NCBI GenBank assembly: GCA_018340375.1
Contig: JAFFJZ010000025.1
Location: 77,501 to 141,500, forward strand
Source of the DNA: Gonatopus flavifemur
Lineage: Eukaryota; Arthropoda; Insecta; Hymenoptera; Dryinidae
DNA length: 64,000 nt
Direction: 5' to 3'
In this document: positions 45,371 to 56,539 of the stretch, piece after piece
Position numbering within the stretch: position 1 is the first letter of the stretch
Layout: every line of letters begins with the position of its first letter
Made by a program: the position numbers and the translations under genes
The notes under the pieces: model-generated
Told to the model about the DNA's origin: nothing
Seen by the model: only the letters and a program-made list of their open reading frames with translations
Database searches by the model: none

Positions 45371-45410
45371 AATAATTACAATGAATAATAGTTTGATTGA
45401 TTCATTTTCA

Positions 45411-45500
45411 ACTTGTAGATTCACTGATGTGATAGACTCAATCTGTCACTTGCGAGACCCGGGTTCAATTCACAGGGGACTTCCAAGGAATCGCTTCCAA
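45411..45500 (+). repeat. Possible tRNA-derived fragment (B box)
   Basis: GACCCGGGTTCAATTCACAG contains a good Pol III B box. The A box upstream (TAGACTCAATCTG) is poor and too close. A weak SINE-head candidate only. Confidence 0.25.
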
Positions 45501-45659
45501 CGTGCCTTCCTTCCATAACGATAATAGGAAAAATTTATTTTTAAAATTTCACATGTTGAAATTTGACGTATTTTTTTTTCTTATTGTTTGGAATATGATA
45601 ACAAGGGAATCTTCAGTGAGGTAATGTGCTTGTATTGGGTCGGGTTCGAATGTCCGCAT

Positions 45660-46010
45660 AGGATGTCATCATTTTGACTCTTCCCTATCAAGAGACGTGG
45701 CAGCGTCTCGACGCCAAGTAAATGGAAATATATTCACAAAGTATATTTCCAAAGCCCCGGGAAAATGAAAGAATGACGTGTATTTTATACACGTAAACCA
45801 AAATTTGATACAGTCAAAAAATCTTCAATTCACAATTCCTCGTCACACATTGAATGCCATGGAAAAAGAATTACACTTCTACTATACGATTCTACTGCAC
45901 ACTTTCGTTTAAGCACACTACGAACTATCTCAGTTGATCCGATACCGAGACATAGGCGTTTCGAATTTCGGTATGATCAAAATATGACGATTCTGGTTCA
46001 TCATCGATTC
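45660..46010 (-). repeat. Dispersed repeat, copy 2
   Basis: Inverse of 7620-7900 (see there). It immediately follows the 3' side of the left Penelope-like element, so it may belong to it or to its target. Confidence 0.6.
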
Positions 46011-46162
46011 CTTCCGAGCACGATAAATCTTCACTATCTCAACGTCTAGACACGCGAGCTACGCCAACGCAAGAAACCATATACGAGATCTGCAGACTTT
46101 AGTTCCTCTTCGTAAAATTAGTTTGTGGATTGAGGCCCTCGCGGTGGGTTTCCAATCCTCGC

Positions 46163-47045
46163 GATAATATAGATGTAGTAGGCGAATGATCGATCCAATT
46201 TTTTTATCCAAGGAAGTTTGTCGGACGAATTTATTCAACTTCCTCCGGATAGCCGATTGACGTTTCAGATCGATACGATCCTTTTTCATGATACAAAATT
46301 TAATATAATCGTAGAGGAGAGAAAACGTTGTTGAATGAAGTTTCATCCGGACCCATCGACTCGGATGTGGGTAGTTTTCATTTATTGGTTGGGAGAGTGC
46401 TTGGCGCAGGAATTCAATGATTCAGTACGCGAATGATCGATCCAATTTTTTATCCAAGCAAGTTTGTCGAACGGATTTATTTAACTTCCTTCGAATAGCC
46501 GATTGACGTTTCAGATCGATACGATCCTTTTTCATGATACAAAATTTAATATAATCGTAGAGGAGAGAAAACGTTGTTGAATGAAGTTTCATCCGGACCC
46601 ATCGACTCGGATGTGGGTAGTTTTCATTTATTGGTTGGGAGAGTGCTTGGCGCAGGAATTCAATGATTCAGTACGCGAATGATCGATCCAATTTTTTATC
46701 CAAGCAAGTTTGTCGAACGGATTTATTTAACTTCCTTCGAATAGCCGATCGACGTTTCAGATCGATACGATCCTTTTTCATGATACAAAATTTAATATAA
46801 TCGTAGAGGAGAGAGAACGTTGTTGAATGAAGTTTCATCCGGACCCATCGACTCGGATGTGGGTATTTTTCATTTATTGGTTGGGAAAGTGCTTGGCGCA
46901 GGAATTCAATGATTCAGTAGGCGAATGATCGATCCAATTTTTTTATCCAAGCAAGTTTGTCGAACGAATTCATTTAACTTCCTTCGAATAGCCAATCGAC
47001 GTTTCGAATCGATACGATCCTTTTTCAAGATACAAAATTTAGTAT
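46163..47045 (-). repeat. 246-bp tandem repeats next to Penelope arm
   Basis: CAGGAATTCAATGATTCAGT occurs at 46408, 46654 and 46900 (exact 246-bp steps), preceded by a partial unit from ~46163. Each unit carries, on the minus strand, GGATCGTATCGATC then GAAACGTC (CTGAAACGTC) and a frame reading K-D-R-I-D-x-K-R-x-S-A-I-R-R-K-L. About 3.6 units. The inverted partner array is at 56540-57200. Confidence 0.92.
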
Positions 47046-47324
47046 GATCTGTAATACACAAATGACAATACAATGTACGACACTTTTTTCACAAAAGATG
47101 TGGGAAGTTTTTTGATATGATAATTTTTTGATTTTTCGTTGTTACGGTGTTCGAAGCTAGTGTTTTCCATAATGAAATTCCATTTTCGATTATTGACTAT
47201 ACTATGAGTGTTGTGGCGTTATCGGGGTATTTCGAAAAATATATATGGGGTGACCATGGGGTTTTCTTCGGATTTTTTTGGAAAAGAGAGGAATTTTGAT
47301 GAGAATCGACGTATCTTGTTTGGA

Positions 47325-47600
47325 ATACGTGCGAAGCGAGCGGACAAGCGGGTGACGAGCGGAGGGAAGCGTCGGTGAGTAAGCGAGGGGGGTGTCGCAA
47401 ACGAGGAATCCGATTGTTTTCACAAGAGACTGGTGAGCGAGGTCCGAAGGGGTGAGCGAACCGTCTCTATGTGAAAAAATCGGGTCCGAGTGCAGCGACG
47501 AACCTCAAGCGAACGAGCTGCGCTTCCGTAGCGAGGAAGTCGCTTGGAGTAAGCAAGCGGTGGGTACTTCTCCACTATGCACTCGCCATTGTTTTTTCTT
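47325..47600. repeat. GCGA/AAGCGA-rich tract
   Basis: GAGCG, AAGCG and GTGAGCGA occur about every 10-20 bases (GCGAAGCGAGCGGACAAGCG, GACGAGCGGAGGGAAGCG, ...), GC-rich against an AT-rich background. The inverse copy lies at about 55660-55900 in the other arm. Confidence 0.7.
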
Positions 47601-48768
47601 CACCGGAGTTAAATGGAATTGAGGAACATTCTTGGCAAGAAAGTGAGAGAACTATTACGTGTGTAGTAATAAAGAAGCTACACATTTTGACGTAGCTTTG
47701 TGTGATCAAATGACCGTTCTCTTCGCACTAAAAAACACACACGTGGTGATTCACTGAAAGACACGGTTAATAATGCCATCGAACACTCGTAACAAACGAA
47801 TTACATTGTTGCAACGAGAAAACCACTGTTGTTCGTTGCCATGGTATTAGACAGATCACAAAAAACTTTCACATAAGTTCAATAGTAATGAATGGACTAT
47901 TGATTATGCGACATTTACCATTGAGCGGTTGGTTGAAAAGGTTTGACAAACCATTCATATTTTCTTTCTCCTCTCTCAAGTTAATAATCATAATACTCAG
48001 AAGTATACGAGGGAACATCGAAAATTAATTCACTGACTAAAAAGGTAACATAGAGCGAAGAATGTATAAGGTGACTTTTTTATTACCTTAAAGCTTCAAT
48101 GATACGTGTAGATTTTTGATGAACAGGTGCGGCATGAGGGTGTAAAGGGCCCTCGCCGATCTCCAACGTGATTCTCGCTTGTGTTTCGTGAAAATAACAT
48201 TTTTTCAAAATGTAACCACGAGGATGACGGTGGTGATAGTGACCGTTGCTACTTGTTCGCGTGCATTTAAAATATTTGAAAAGATATTTTAAAATTTTTT
48301 GCGACGAGCAAACATTCGCAGTTACAAATGTATAAATAAATAAATAAATGAATGAAGTTAATAAATAGGACGAAGACACCACAAAGATCATAGCTTTTGA
48401 AGAATATCACGTGTTGTGAGTATCACAGTTTGGTTGAATATGGAGCAGTCTTAATATTCTCTCAATCATACGATTAGGATTGATTTTCTAGAAATTTTGT
48501 AAAAGTGGGGATATATAATATAGAGAGGAAACTAATAATATCCAGGACACGTATGTTGAGATGCTCGTGAATTCCCTTCAGATTCGAATTGTTACCTCTT
48601 CAATACCATGTTGTGATTTTAAATTCGATGTTCAATCGACAGATAAAGTATTATTCGATAACATTGTGAAATTCGATTGTGTCTTTATTCTAATAAATTT
48701 GTCCAAAGTTCGTGATGAAAGACGAAAATGTATGACCAGAATAAATATGAGATGAGCATGAAAGAATA

Positions 48769-50802
48769 TACAGGGTGGGGCATTTAAAGTGTCGCGGGCG
48801 TTTTTTCAAGAAATAAAGTGAGATGCGAGAAAATTTTTCGGACAAAAGTTGTAGGGTACCGAGGGGGACATCCGATGGTGGCCTTGGCTTTGACCTCAAA
48901 TCTCATCTTCAAGGGCATTCTGAGATCAACTCTTGTTTTTTAAATAGCATCTCATATTTTTCACTGCAGATTTGGATTCTAGGTCAAAAACCAAGAAACT
49001 TTTGTCTGAACCATTTTCCTGAAATCCGCAAAAATGGCGCTCTAATCGATATTGTTCCATTTTGAATCTGACATTCGAATAACAAGAAAACGAAGGGTCT
49101 TGCAAAAGGATGTTTCGTACCAAAGTTGTCAATACACAACACATTTCAATCGTCTACATTACCACCATTCAGAGCCCACGCGATGTAAACAAACGACGGG
49201 GTTCAGTGAAAATTCACGATTTTGAAAGTCAGTTTGTCAGTTACATTTGATTATTACTTGGTTTATGACAAATTGAAAATCATGGATATCCGATACACGG
49301 TTTCTGAAAAGATCGATATGATCTACATTTACGGTGAAGTGCATAAGAACCCCAGACAAGCATATGACTTGTATGCAGAACGATTTCCAGAAAGAACAAC
49401 GCCATCCATTAGGTATTTTCAACGCATTACAAAATTATTCTCAGAAACGGGAAGTGTTACAAGGGAAAAACGACATCGAATGAGAACTGTTAGCGGAGAA
49501 AATGCGGAAGTTAATGTACTAGCTGCAGTAGCCAATAATCCACACGTGAGCTCTCGTGAAATTGAACTCCATTTGGAAATTTCTCGAAGAAGTGTTCTTC
49601 GAATACTGAAACGTCACAAATTCCATCCGTATCACATTTGTTTGCATCAAGACCTTCACGGTGATGATTTCGAAAATCGTGTACAGTTTTGTCGATGGGG
49701 TCTAGCGCAAATGCACAATAACAACTTCATCAACATATTATTTTCTGATGAGTCGACGTTCACCAATCATGGTCAAGTAAATCGACATAATATGCATTAC
49801 TGGGCGACAGAAAATCCAAGATGGTTACGTCAAGTAGAGCATCAAAGACAATGGGCTGTGAGTGTTCGGTGTGGTATTTTTCGATCTCGAGTAATTGGAC
49901 CGTACTTCATTGCAGATACGCTAAATGGAGAGAAGTACAGACATTTCTCAGATCAAGTACTTCCAACATTACTTGAAGACATACCTATTCAGGAACGATT
50001 GAATATGTGGTATCAACACGATGGTTGTCCATCCCATTATGCAGTCACAGCTCGAGAAATATTGGACAGAGATTATCCTGGACGATGGATAGGACGTCGT
50101 GGACCAGTTCATTGGCCTGCCCGTTCTCCGGATCTTACTTCTCCAGATTTTTTTTATGGGGATACATAAAAGATACAGTTTATCAACAAGCACCGACTAC
50201 ACCTGAGAATATGCGTCAACGAATCATCAATGCATGCGCGAGCATCAATGAAGATATTTTAGCACGAGTTCAGCAATCTTTTGTAAAACGTTTTGAAATG
50301 TGTATTGAAGTCGAAGGCCATCATTTTGAGCATCTACTGCATTAACATTATCCAAGTGATGTAGACGATTGAAATGTGTTGTGTTTTGTCTGTTATACCC
50401 CATCACCTCCGTTCCAGTTCAAGGGGTCCCCTTGGAATCAGACAACTTTTGTCCGAAACATTCTCCTCCAAGACCCTTCGTTTTCGAGTTATTCTAATGT
50501 CAGATTCAGTATGGAACAATATCGATTAGGGCGCCATCTTTGCGGATTTCAGGAAAATGGTTCGGACAAAAGTTTCTTGGTTTTTGACCTAGAATCCAAA
50601 TCTGCAGTAAAAAATATGAGATGCCATTCAAAGAACAAGAGTTGACCTCAGAATGCCCTTGAAGATGAGATTTGAGGCCAAAGCCAAGGCCACCATCGGA
50701 TGTCCCCCTCGATACCCTACAATTTTTGTCCGAAAAATTTTCTCGTATCTCATTTTATTTTTGGAAAAAACGCCCGCGACACTTTAAATGCCCCACCCTG
50801 TA
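48769..50802 (+). mobile_element. Tc1/mariner DD41D element 2
   Basis: The element is 48771-50800 (2,030 bp), TA on each side in a TA-rich target. Ends CAGGGTGGGGCATTTAAAGT. Long TIRs: 48771-49157 and 50361-50800, the right one with ~50 extra bases near its inner end. One transposase gene on the plus strand. The right Penelope arm holds the unoccupied target. Confidence 0.96.
49282..50345 (+). pseudogene. DD41D transposase with one frameshift
   Basis: I start at the ATG at 49282 (MDIRYTVSEKIDMIYIYGEV); an earlier in-frame ATG at 49222 would add 20 residues. Helix-turn-helix region ~1-120, first Asp in ILFSDESTF, second in WYQHDGCPSH, third in WPARSPDLTSPD; 41 residues lie between the last two. 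The frame breaks in a run of eight T at 50146-50153: the frame ends at 50167, while the other frame carries on with LWGYIKDTVYQQAPTTPENM to EGHHFEHLLH and stops at 50343. A one-base slip in the T run is the only visible defect, so the copy is young but inactive as read. Confidence 0.92.
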
Positions 50803-50878
50803 TATATATGTAAACAAATTACGAAAACCTGAATTTTACACAAAATATATATTTCAGATGGTGGTGAACGCCCTCAAC

Positions 50879-52870
50879 TCATATGATTCGGTTGACCAAC
50901 AACTCGTATGCACCAGGAAGACCCGTGTGATCAGTCTGCGAATTGATGCAGTCAGGATTAGGTTTTATATGCATCATTTCAGAGAACAACCTCCTATTTT
51001 TATATTTTTCTATATCAAAAATCTTTTGATTAGAGAAATCAAACGAATGGCGATTATCGAGGCAGTGTTTGGTTATGACACTGTGTTTCCTCTTGTCTAG
51101 CTCATTCATGTTGTATTTGTGTTGTTTGAATCTTTCTCTGAGGTGTTGTCTCGGTTGTCTGGTATATTGTGCATCACAATTGGTGCAATTGATCTGATAC
51201 ACCGTATTGATACGCATATCGATTGGCGGCTTGTCTTTCGGTGGCTTAATTATACGAGATGAGTTGTTCGGATTTCTGTTGGCAACTTTCAAGTATGGAC
51301 TCAATATGTTCCTGATTTTACCATCTAGCTGTCGAATATATGGAATAATAGGATAGGGTCTTTCCATTTCAACTTCCTGTGCTGACGAGGAAGATGAAGG
51401 AACGTTCATTTGTGCGCTGGTGGATGGTACGGAGGTTTCATCGAGATGAGACCCACTGGTGGATGGTAGAGACGGATCCACGGTATGAGCGTGGTCCGAA
51501 GAGTACGGACTTGCGAATTCCAATTTTTTCAATCTCTTTTTGGTATAGTAATGAACGAATTCAGAAGGAAAATCATCAATTTCGAGTTCACGATGGACAG
51601 AACGTAGATTCAAATCATGAAATTCTTCGTCAGATAGGGGTATGGAACGATCTAAGAGATTATAGACGATACCGATTTTTTGCTTCAATGTATGACATGA
51701 GTTGAAGTCGAGTGTTCTGTCAGACAAAAAGGGTTTATGAAACCAATTCGTTGACAAAGAGTTGTTGGGTTTTTTGGAGATCGTTATGTCCTAAAAATTC
51801 AATTTTCCTTCAACTTCTTCCTCCATCGTGAATTTCAATCTTATGTTGAAATTATCAAATGTATCGAGTAACTCGGTGATGTCCATTTCCTCAGGAACTA
51901 TTAAGAGGATATCATCCACGTCTCTACCGTAAAAAAGAATACGATCTGTGAAATTCTCTAAACATTCCGTCTCTAACCTAACCATCACCAGATTAGCGAT
52001 TATTGGGGAAATGATACCCCCCATGGGGGTCCCAAACGTTTGCATGTAGTATTTCCCGTCAAAACAAAAATATAAATTTCGGAAAATTCCCCTGACCGCG
52101 TTTAGGAATTGAGTTTTGCTGAGGAGGGTATGACCCTTGATTGAGTCCAATTTTTCATCAATATATTCGACAGCTAGATGGGTTGGTATGTTATTGATCA
52201 ATGAGACTACGCCAAACGAATATAATCTCGTTGGTGCATCGTTACGAATTTCCCTGAGTTTTTTCACCAATTCGAGGCTATTTTTTATCGAGTATTTTGT
52301 ATACGGCAGTGACGCTTTCGAAACTCGGAGGATATAAGATTCTATCCCACGAAGGGGCCCGTTGACGTTGGATATCATTATCCTGAGGTGGTTTTCGGGT
52401 TCATGAATCTTTGGGAGACCGTAAGCTTTTGGTATCTCGCCATTCGTCACATTCATTCTACCGTATAACTCTTGATCAATGAACCCAAGGGATTGCCATT
52501 TTTTGAGAAAATTCATTCTCAGTAGGTTGAGTTTGTGTGAAGGATTTTTACCTTTGGGTTTGTAAGTAGATTCATCGTCTAGCAGCACGTTCATTCTTCC
52601 CATATAATCAGTTTTTCCCATTATTACGTTGGTGTTGCCCTTGTCCGCTTTGAGGACAATCAAGTTATCATTTTCCTTTAAGAATTGTTTAGTCACCCTA
52701 TGGTCCTGGTCAATTTTTTGATCGACAGGATGAATTTTCCTACGAGAGGGGGGTGAAGAGGTGAAATTGAGAACGAGTTGTATTAGTTCGTTTCTAACTT
52801 CTTCCGTCACGCCCGAAGGGATGTGACGGCATTTGTATTCAAATTCTTTGAAAATGTCCATTATTGGCAT
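50879..52870 (-). pseudogene. Penelope RT/GIY-YIG protein, broken
   Basis: One frame of 664 codons from 52870 with a single internal TAG at about 51791-51793; the other arm has TGG (Trp) there. RT landmarks: KAYGLPKIHEP (~148-158), motif A SFGVVSLINNIP with Gly instead of the catalytic Asp, motif B FGTPMGGIISP, motif C GRDVDDIL with both Asp present. A Ser/Thr-rich linker (SLPSTSGSHLDETSVPSTS) precedes the GIY-YIG endonuclease, here VYQINCTNCDAQYTRQ, where the usual YIG is YTR. Upstream of 52870 the N-terminal part (DRIVNLSNTTTPDDVKTIL) continues in another frame. Two changed catalytic positions and two breaks make this copy dead. Confidence 0.88.
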
Positions 52871-53229
52871 TCAAAGGGTCTTTGTGTTCACTGTATGGGA
52901 GATTGAACTTGCTACTTCACGATAGAATTGTCTTTACGTCATCGGGAGTAGTAGTGTTGGATAGGTTCACTATTCTGTCGTTAATATTACGGTCGTTGTC
53001 ATCACTCGAATGATTGTCGAAGTTGTTGTGTTGTTGTCGTTGTTCCGTTACCTCATCGTGACATTCGATGTGGCGAGAGTTTTGATCAGACGACAAATCA
53101 ATTGACGGTCCATTGGTATTGCAATGTGATTGATTCGGTAAAAGGCTGTCATTACTATTATCATTTAGTGATTCATGGTGGTGATGGTTTGAATCTGAAT
53201 GTAATAAATCATTTGGAGACGATCAAAGA

Positions 53230-54380
53230 TCACATTCTTTTTTACGGTAGAGACGTGGATGATATCCTCGTAATAGTTCCTGAGGAAATGGACATCACCG
53301 AGTTACTCGATACATTTAATAATTCCAACATAAGATTGGAATTCACGATGGAGGGAGAGGTTGAAGGAAAATTGAATTTTTGGGACATAACGATCTCCAA
53401 AAAACCCAACAACTCTTTGTCAACGGATTGGTTCCGTGAACCCTTTTTGACTGACAGAACACTCAACTCCAACTTATGTGATTCATTAAAGCAAAAAATC
53501 GGTATCGTCTATAATCTCTTAGATCGTTCCATACCCCTATCTGACGAAGAATTTCATGATTTAAATCTACGTTCTGTCCATTGTGAACTCGAAATTAATG
53601 ATTTTCCTTCTAAATTCGTTCATTACTATACCAAAAAGAGATTGAAAAAATTGAAATTCGCAAGTCCGTACTCTCGAACTTCGGACCACGCTCATACCGT
53701 GGATCCGTCTCTCCCATCCACCAGTGGGTCTCATCTCGATGAAACCTCCGTACCATCCACCAGCGCACAAATGAACGTTTCTCCACCTTCCTCGTCAGCA
53801 CAGGAAGTTGAAATGGCAAAACCCTATCTCATTATCCCATATATTCGACAGCCACACGGAGAGAACAAAATAGTACTGGCTACTACACCGGATAGTACTC
53901 AGTGACATCTGAAGTAAAAAAAATTCCAGATAGCAGCCACTACCATCCAAATAGCATCCAGTACAATCTACGTTATACTCAGTAAGATCTGACATAGCAT
54001 TGAATATAACGTAGATTGTACTGGATACTATTTGGATAGTAGTGGATGCTATCTGAAATTTTTTTCACTTCAGATGTTACTGAGTACTATCTGGCTTGGT
54101 AGCCAGTACTATTTTGTTCTCTCCGTGTAGATGGTAGAATTCAAAGTCCATACTTGGAAGTTGCCAACAGAAATCCGAACAACTTATCTCGTATAATTGA
54201 GCCACCGAAACACAAGACGCCAGTCGATATGCGTATCAATACGGTGTATCAGATCAATTGCACCGATTGTGATGCACGGTATATCGGCATATAAAATCTT
54301 ATCCTAAGTGCATCAATCCGCGAACTGATTACGCGGGTCTTCCTTGTGCATACGAGTTGTTGGTCAACCGAATCATATGA
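53230..54380 (+). pseudogene. Truncated Penelope RT/GIY-YIG
   Basis: Begins at HILFYGRDVDDILVIVPEE (RT motif C) and keeps the codon WDITISKK where the left arm has a stop. The STSGSHLDETSVPSTS linker and IPYIRQ follow, then the MITE at 53855-54127 interrupts. Beyond it RINTVYQINCTDCDARYIGI is the start of GIY-YIG, with the normal YIG, but a stop follows at once because ~160 bp are deleted; the end RTDYAGLPCAYELLVNRII reappears at 54320-54380. An upstream in-frame ATG at 53102 belongs to spacer sequence and is not a real start. Confidence 0.82.
53855..54127. repeat. 273-bp MITE inside the right Penelope arm
   Basis: CACGGAGAGAACAAAATAGT plus ACTGGCTAC at the left is mirrored by GTAGCCAGT plus ACTATTTTGTTCTCTCCGTG at the right; interior blocks (CATCTGAAGT, CAGATAGCA, TACAATCTACGTTATA) are mirrored too. 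The left arm at the same place reads CGACAGCTAGATGG, giving CA/TA flanks consistent with a TA target. Confidence 0.93.
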
Positions 54381-56539
54381 GTTGAGGGCGTTCACCACCA
54401 TCTGAAATATATATTTTGTGTAAAATTCAGGTTTTCGTAATTTGTTTACATATATATATATTCTTTCATGCTCATCTCATATTTATTCTCGTCATACATT
54501 TTCGTCTTTCATCACGAACTTTAGACAAATTTATTAGAATAAAGAAACAATCGAGTTTCACAATGTTATCGAATAATACTTTATCTGTCGATTGAACATC
54601 GAATTTGAAATCACAACATGGTATTGAAGAGGTAACAATTCGAATCTGAAGGGACATAACGAGCATCTCTACATACGTGTCCTGGATATTATTAGTTTTC
54701 TCTCTATATTATATGTCCCGACTCTTACAAAGTCTTCAGAAAATTATTCCCAATCGTATGATTGAGAGAATATTAAGACTGCTTCATATTCAACCAAACT
54801 GTGATACTTACAACACGGGATATTCTTCAAAAGCCATGTTCTTTGTGGTGTCTTCGTCCTATTTATTAACTTCATTCATTTATTTATTTATTTATACATT
54901 TGTAACCGCGAATGTTTGCTCGGCGCAAAAAATTTTAAAATATCTTTCCAAATAGCTCAAATGCACGCGAACAAGTAGCAACGGTCACTATCACCACCGT
55001 CAACCTCGTGGTTCAATTTTGAAAAAATGTTATTTTGACGAAACACAAGCGGAAATTACGTTGAAGATCGGCGGGGGCCCTTTACACCCTCATGCCGCAC
55101 CTGCTAATCAAAAATCTACACGTATCATTGAAGCTTTAAGGTAATAAAAAACTCACCTCATACATTCTTTGCTCCATGTTACCTTCTTAGTCAGTGAATT
55201 AATTTTCGATGTTCCCTCGTATACTTCTGAGTATTATGATCATTAACTTGAGAGAGGAGAAAGAAAATATGAATGGTTTGTCAAACCTTTTCAACCAACC
55301 GCTCAATGGTAAATGTCGCAGAATCAATAGTCCATTCATTACTATTGACCTTATGTGAAAGTTTTTTGTGATCTGTCTAATACCATGGCAACGAACAACA
55401 GTGGTTTTCTCGTTGCAACAATGTAATTCGTTTGTTACGAGTGTTCGATGGCATTATTAACCGTGTTCTTTCAGTGAATCACCACGTGTGTGTTTTTTAG
55501 TGCGAAGAGAACGGTCATTTGATCGCCCAAAGCTACGTCAAAATGTGTAACTTCTTTATTACTACACACGTGATAGTTCTTTCACTTTTTTGCCAAGAAT
55601 GTTCCTTAACTCCATTTGACTCCGGTGAAGAAGAAACAATGGCAAGTGCATAGTGAAGAAGTACCCACCGCTCGCTCGCTCCAAGCGACTTCCTCGCTAC
55701 GGAAGCGCAGCTCGTTCGCTCGAGGTTCGTCGCTGCACTCGAACCCGATTTTTTCACATAGAGACAGTTCGCTCACCCCTTTGGACCTCGCTCACCAGTC
55801 TCTCGTGAAAACAATCGGATTCCTCGTTTGCGACACCCCTCTCGCTCACTCACCGACGCTTTCCTTCGCTCGTCACCCACTTGTTCGCTCGCTTGGGGTT
55901 TCTTTTTTGTTCCTTCTCCTTTCACATGAATTTGGAAGAATTTTTCTATTCTATTCTGGTTTTTCAAGGTCATATCACGGAAGAACACTTTTTGAATACT
56001 TTTTTAACTCTTCCAATACATATTTATAACTTCGCACCAATCGACTCAATGGCCATTAAAACACCGTTTCCAATGGAAAAATTCCAACTTGTCTTTTTCT
56101 TGACTATATCTTGCCTTTTCCTTGCCTTTCACCAATCTTCCGACGTTTTTTCCACTTTTTCGCACTTTCCTCTTGCATACCTATTCGAATTCACCGTTTT
56201 CAAGAATTTTTTGCAGAATAATTTTACTGTACAAAATCACGTATTCCAAACGCGATACGTCGGTTCTCATCGGGAATTCAATTTTTCTCATCAAAATTCC
56301 TCTTTTTTTCATAAAAATCCGAAGAAAACCCCATGGTCAACTCATATATATTTTGTGAAATAGCCCGATAACGCCACAACACTTATAGTATAGTCAATAA
56401 TTGATAATGGAATTTTATTATGGACAACAGTAGCTTCGAACATCGTAACAACGAAAAATCAAAAACTTTCCACATCTTTTGTGAAAAAAGTGTCGTACAT
56501 TGTATTGGAATTTAAATAATGCAGATTATACTACATTTT

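Larger units (their letters stand above)
46163..53100 (-). mobile_element. Penelope-like element, left arm of inverted pair
   Basis: A Penelope-like retroelement on the minus strand: RT and GIY-YIG coding at 52870-50879, a long non-coding 3' part, then the 246-bp repeats. A 2,030-bp DD41D transposon splits the 3' part at 48771-50800. The right arm (53230-57200) is its inverted, shorter partner. Confidence 0.88.

Noticed and set aside
46163..47045. Hammerhead ribozyme in the 246-bp repeats
   Set aside because: Not called as a feature: a stem followed by GAAAC and GUC is present, but no CUGAUGA box was found on either strand.
53102..53229. Apparent ATG start of the right-arm Penelope ORF
   Set aside because: The first ~40 codons do not match the Penelope RT, whose similarity begins at motif C near 53230; the upstream part is spacer.
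55616..56363. Plus-strand frames of 137 and 160 codons
   Set aside because: They lie in the non-coding 3' part and GCGA-rich tract of the right Penelope arm; the inverse copy in the left arm does not preserve the frame and there are no motifs.
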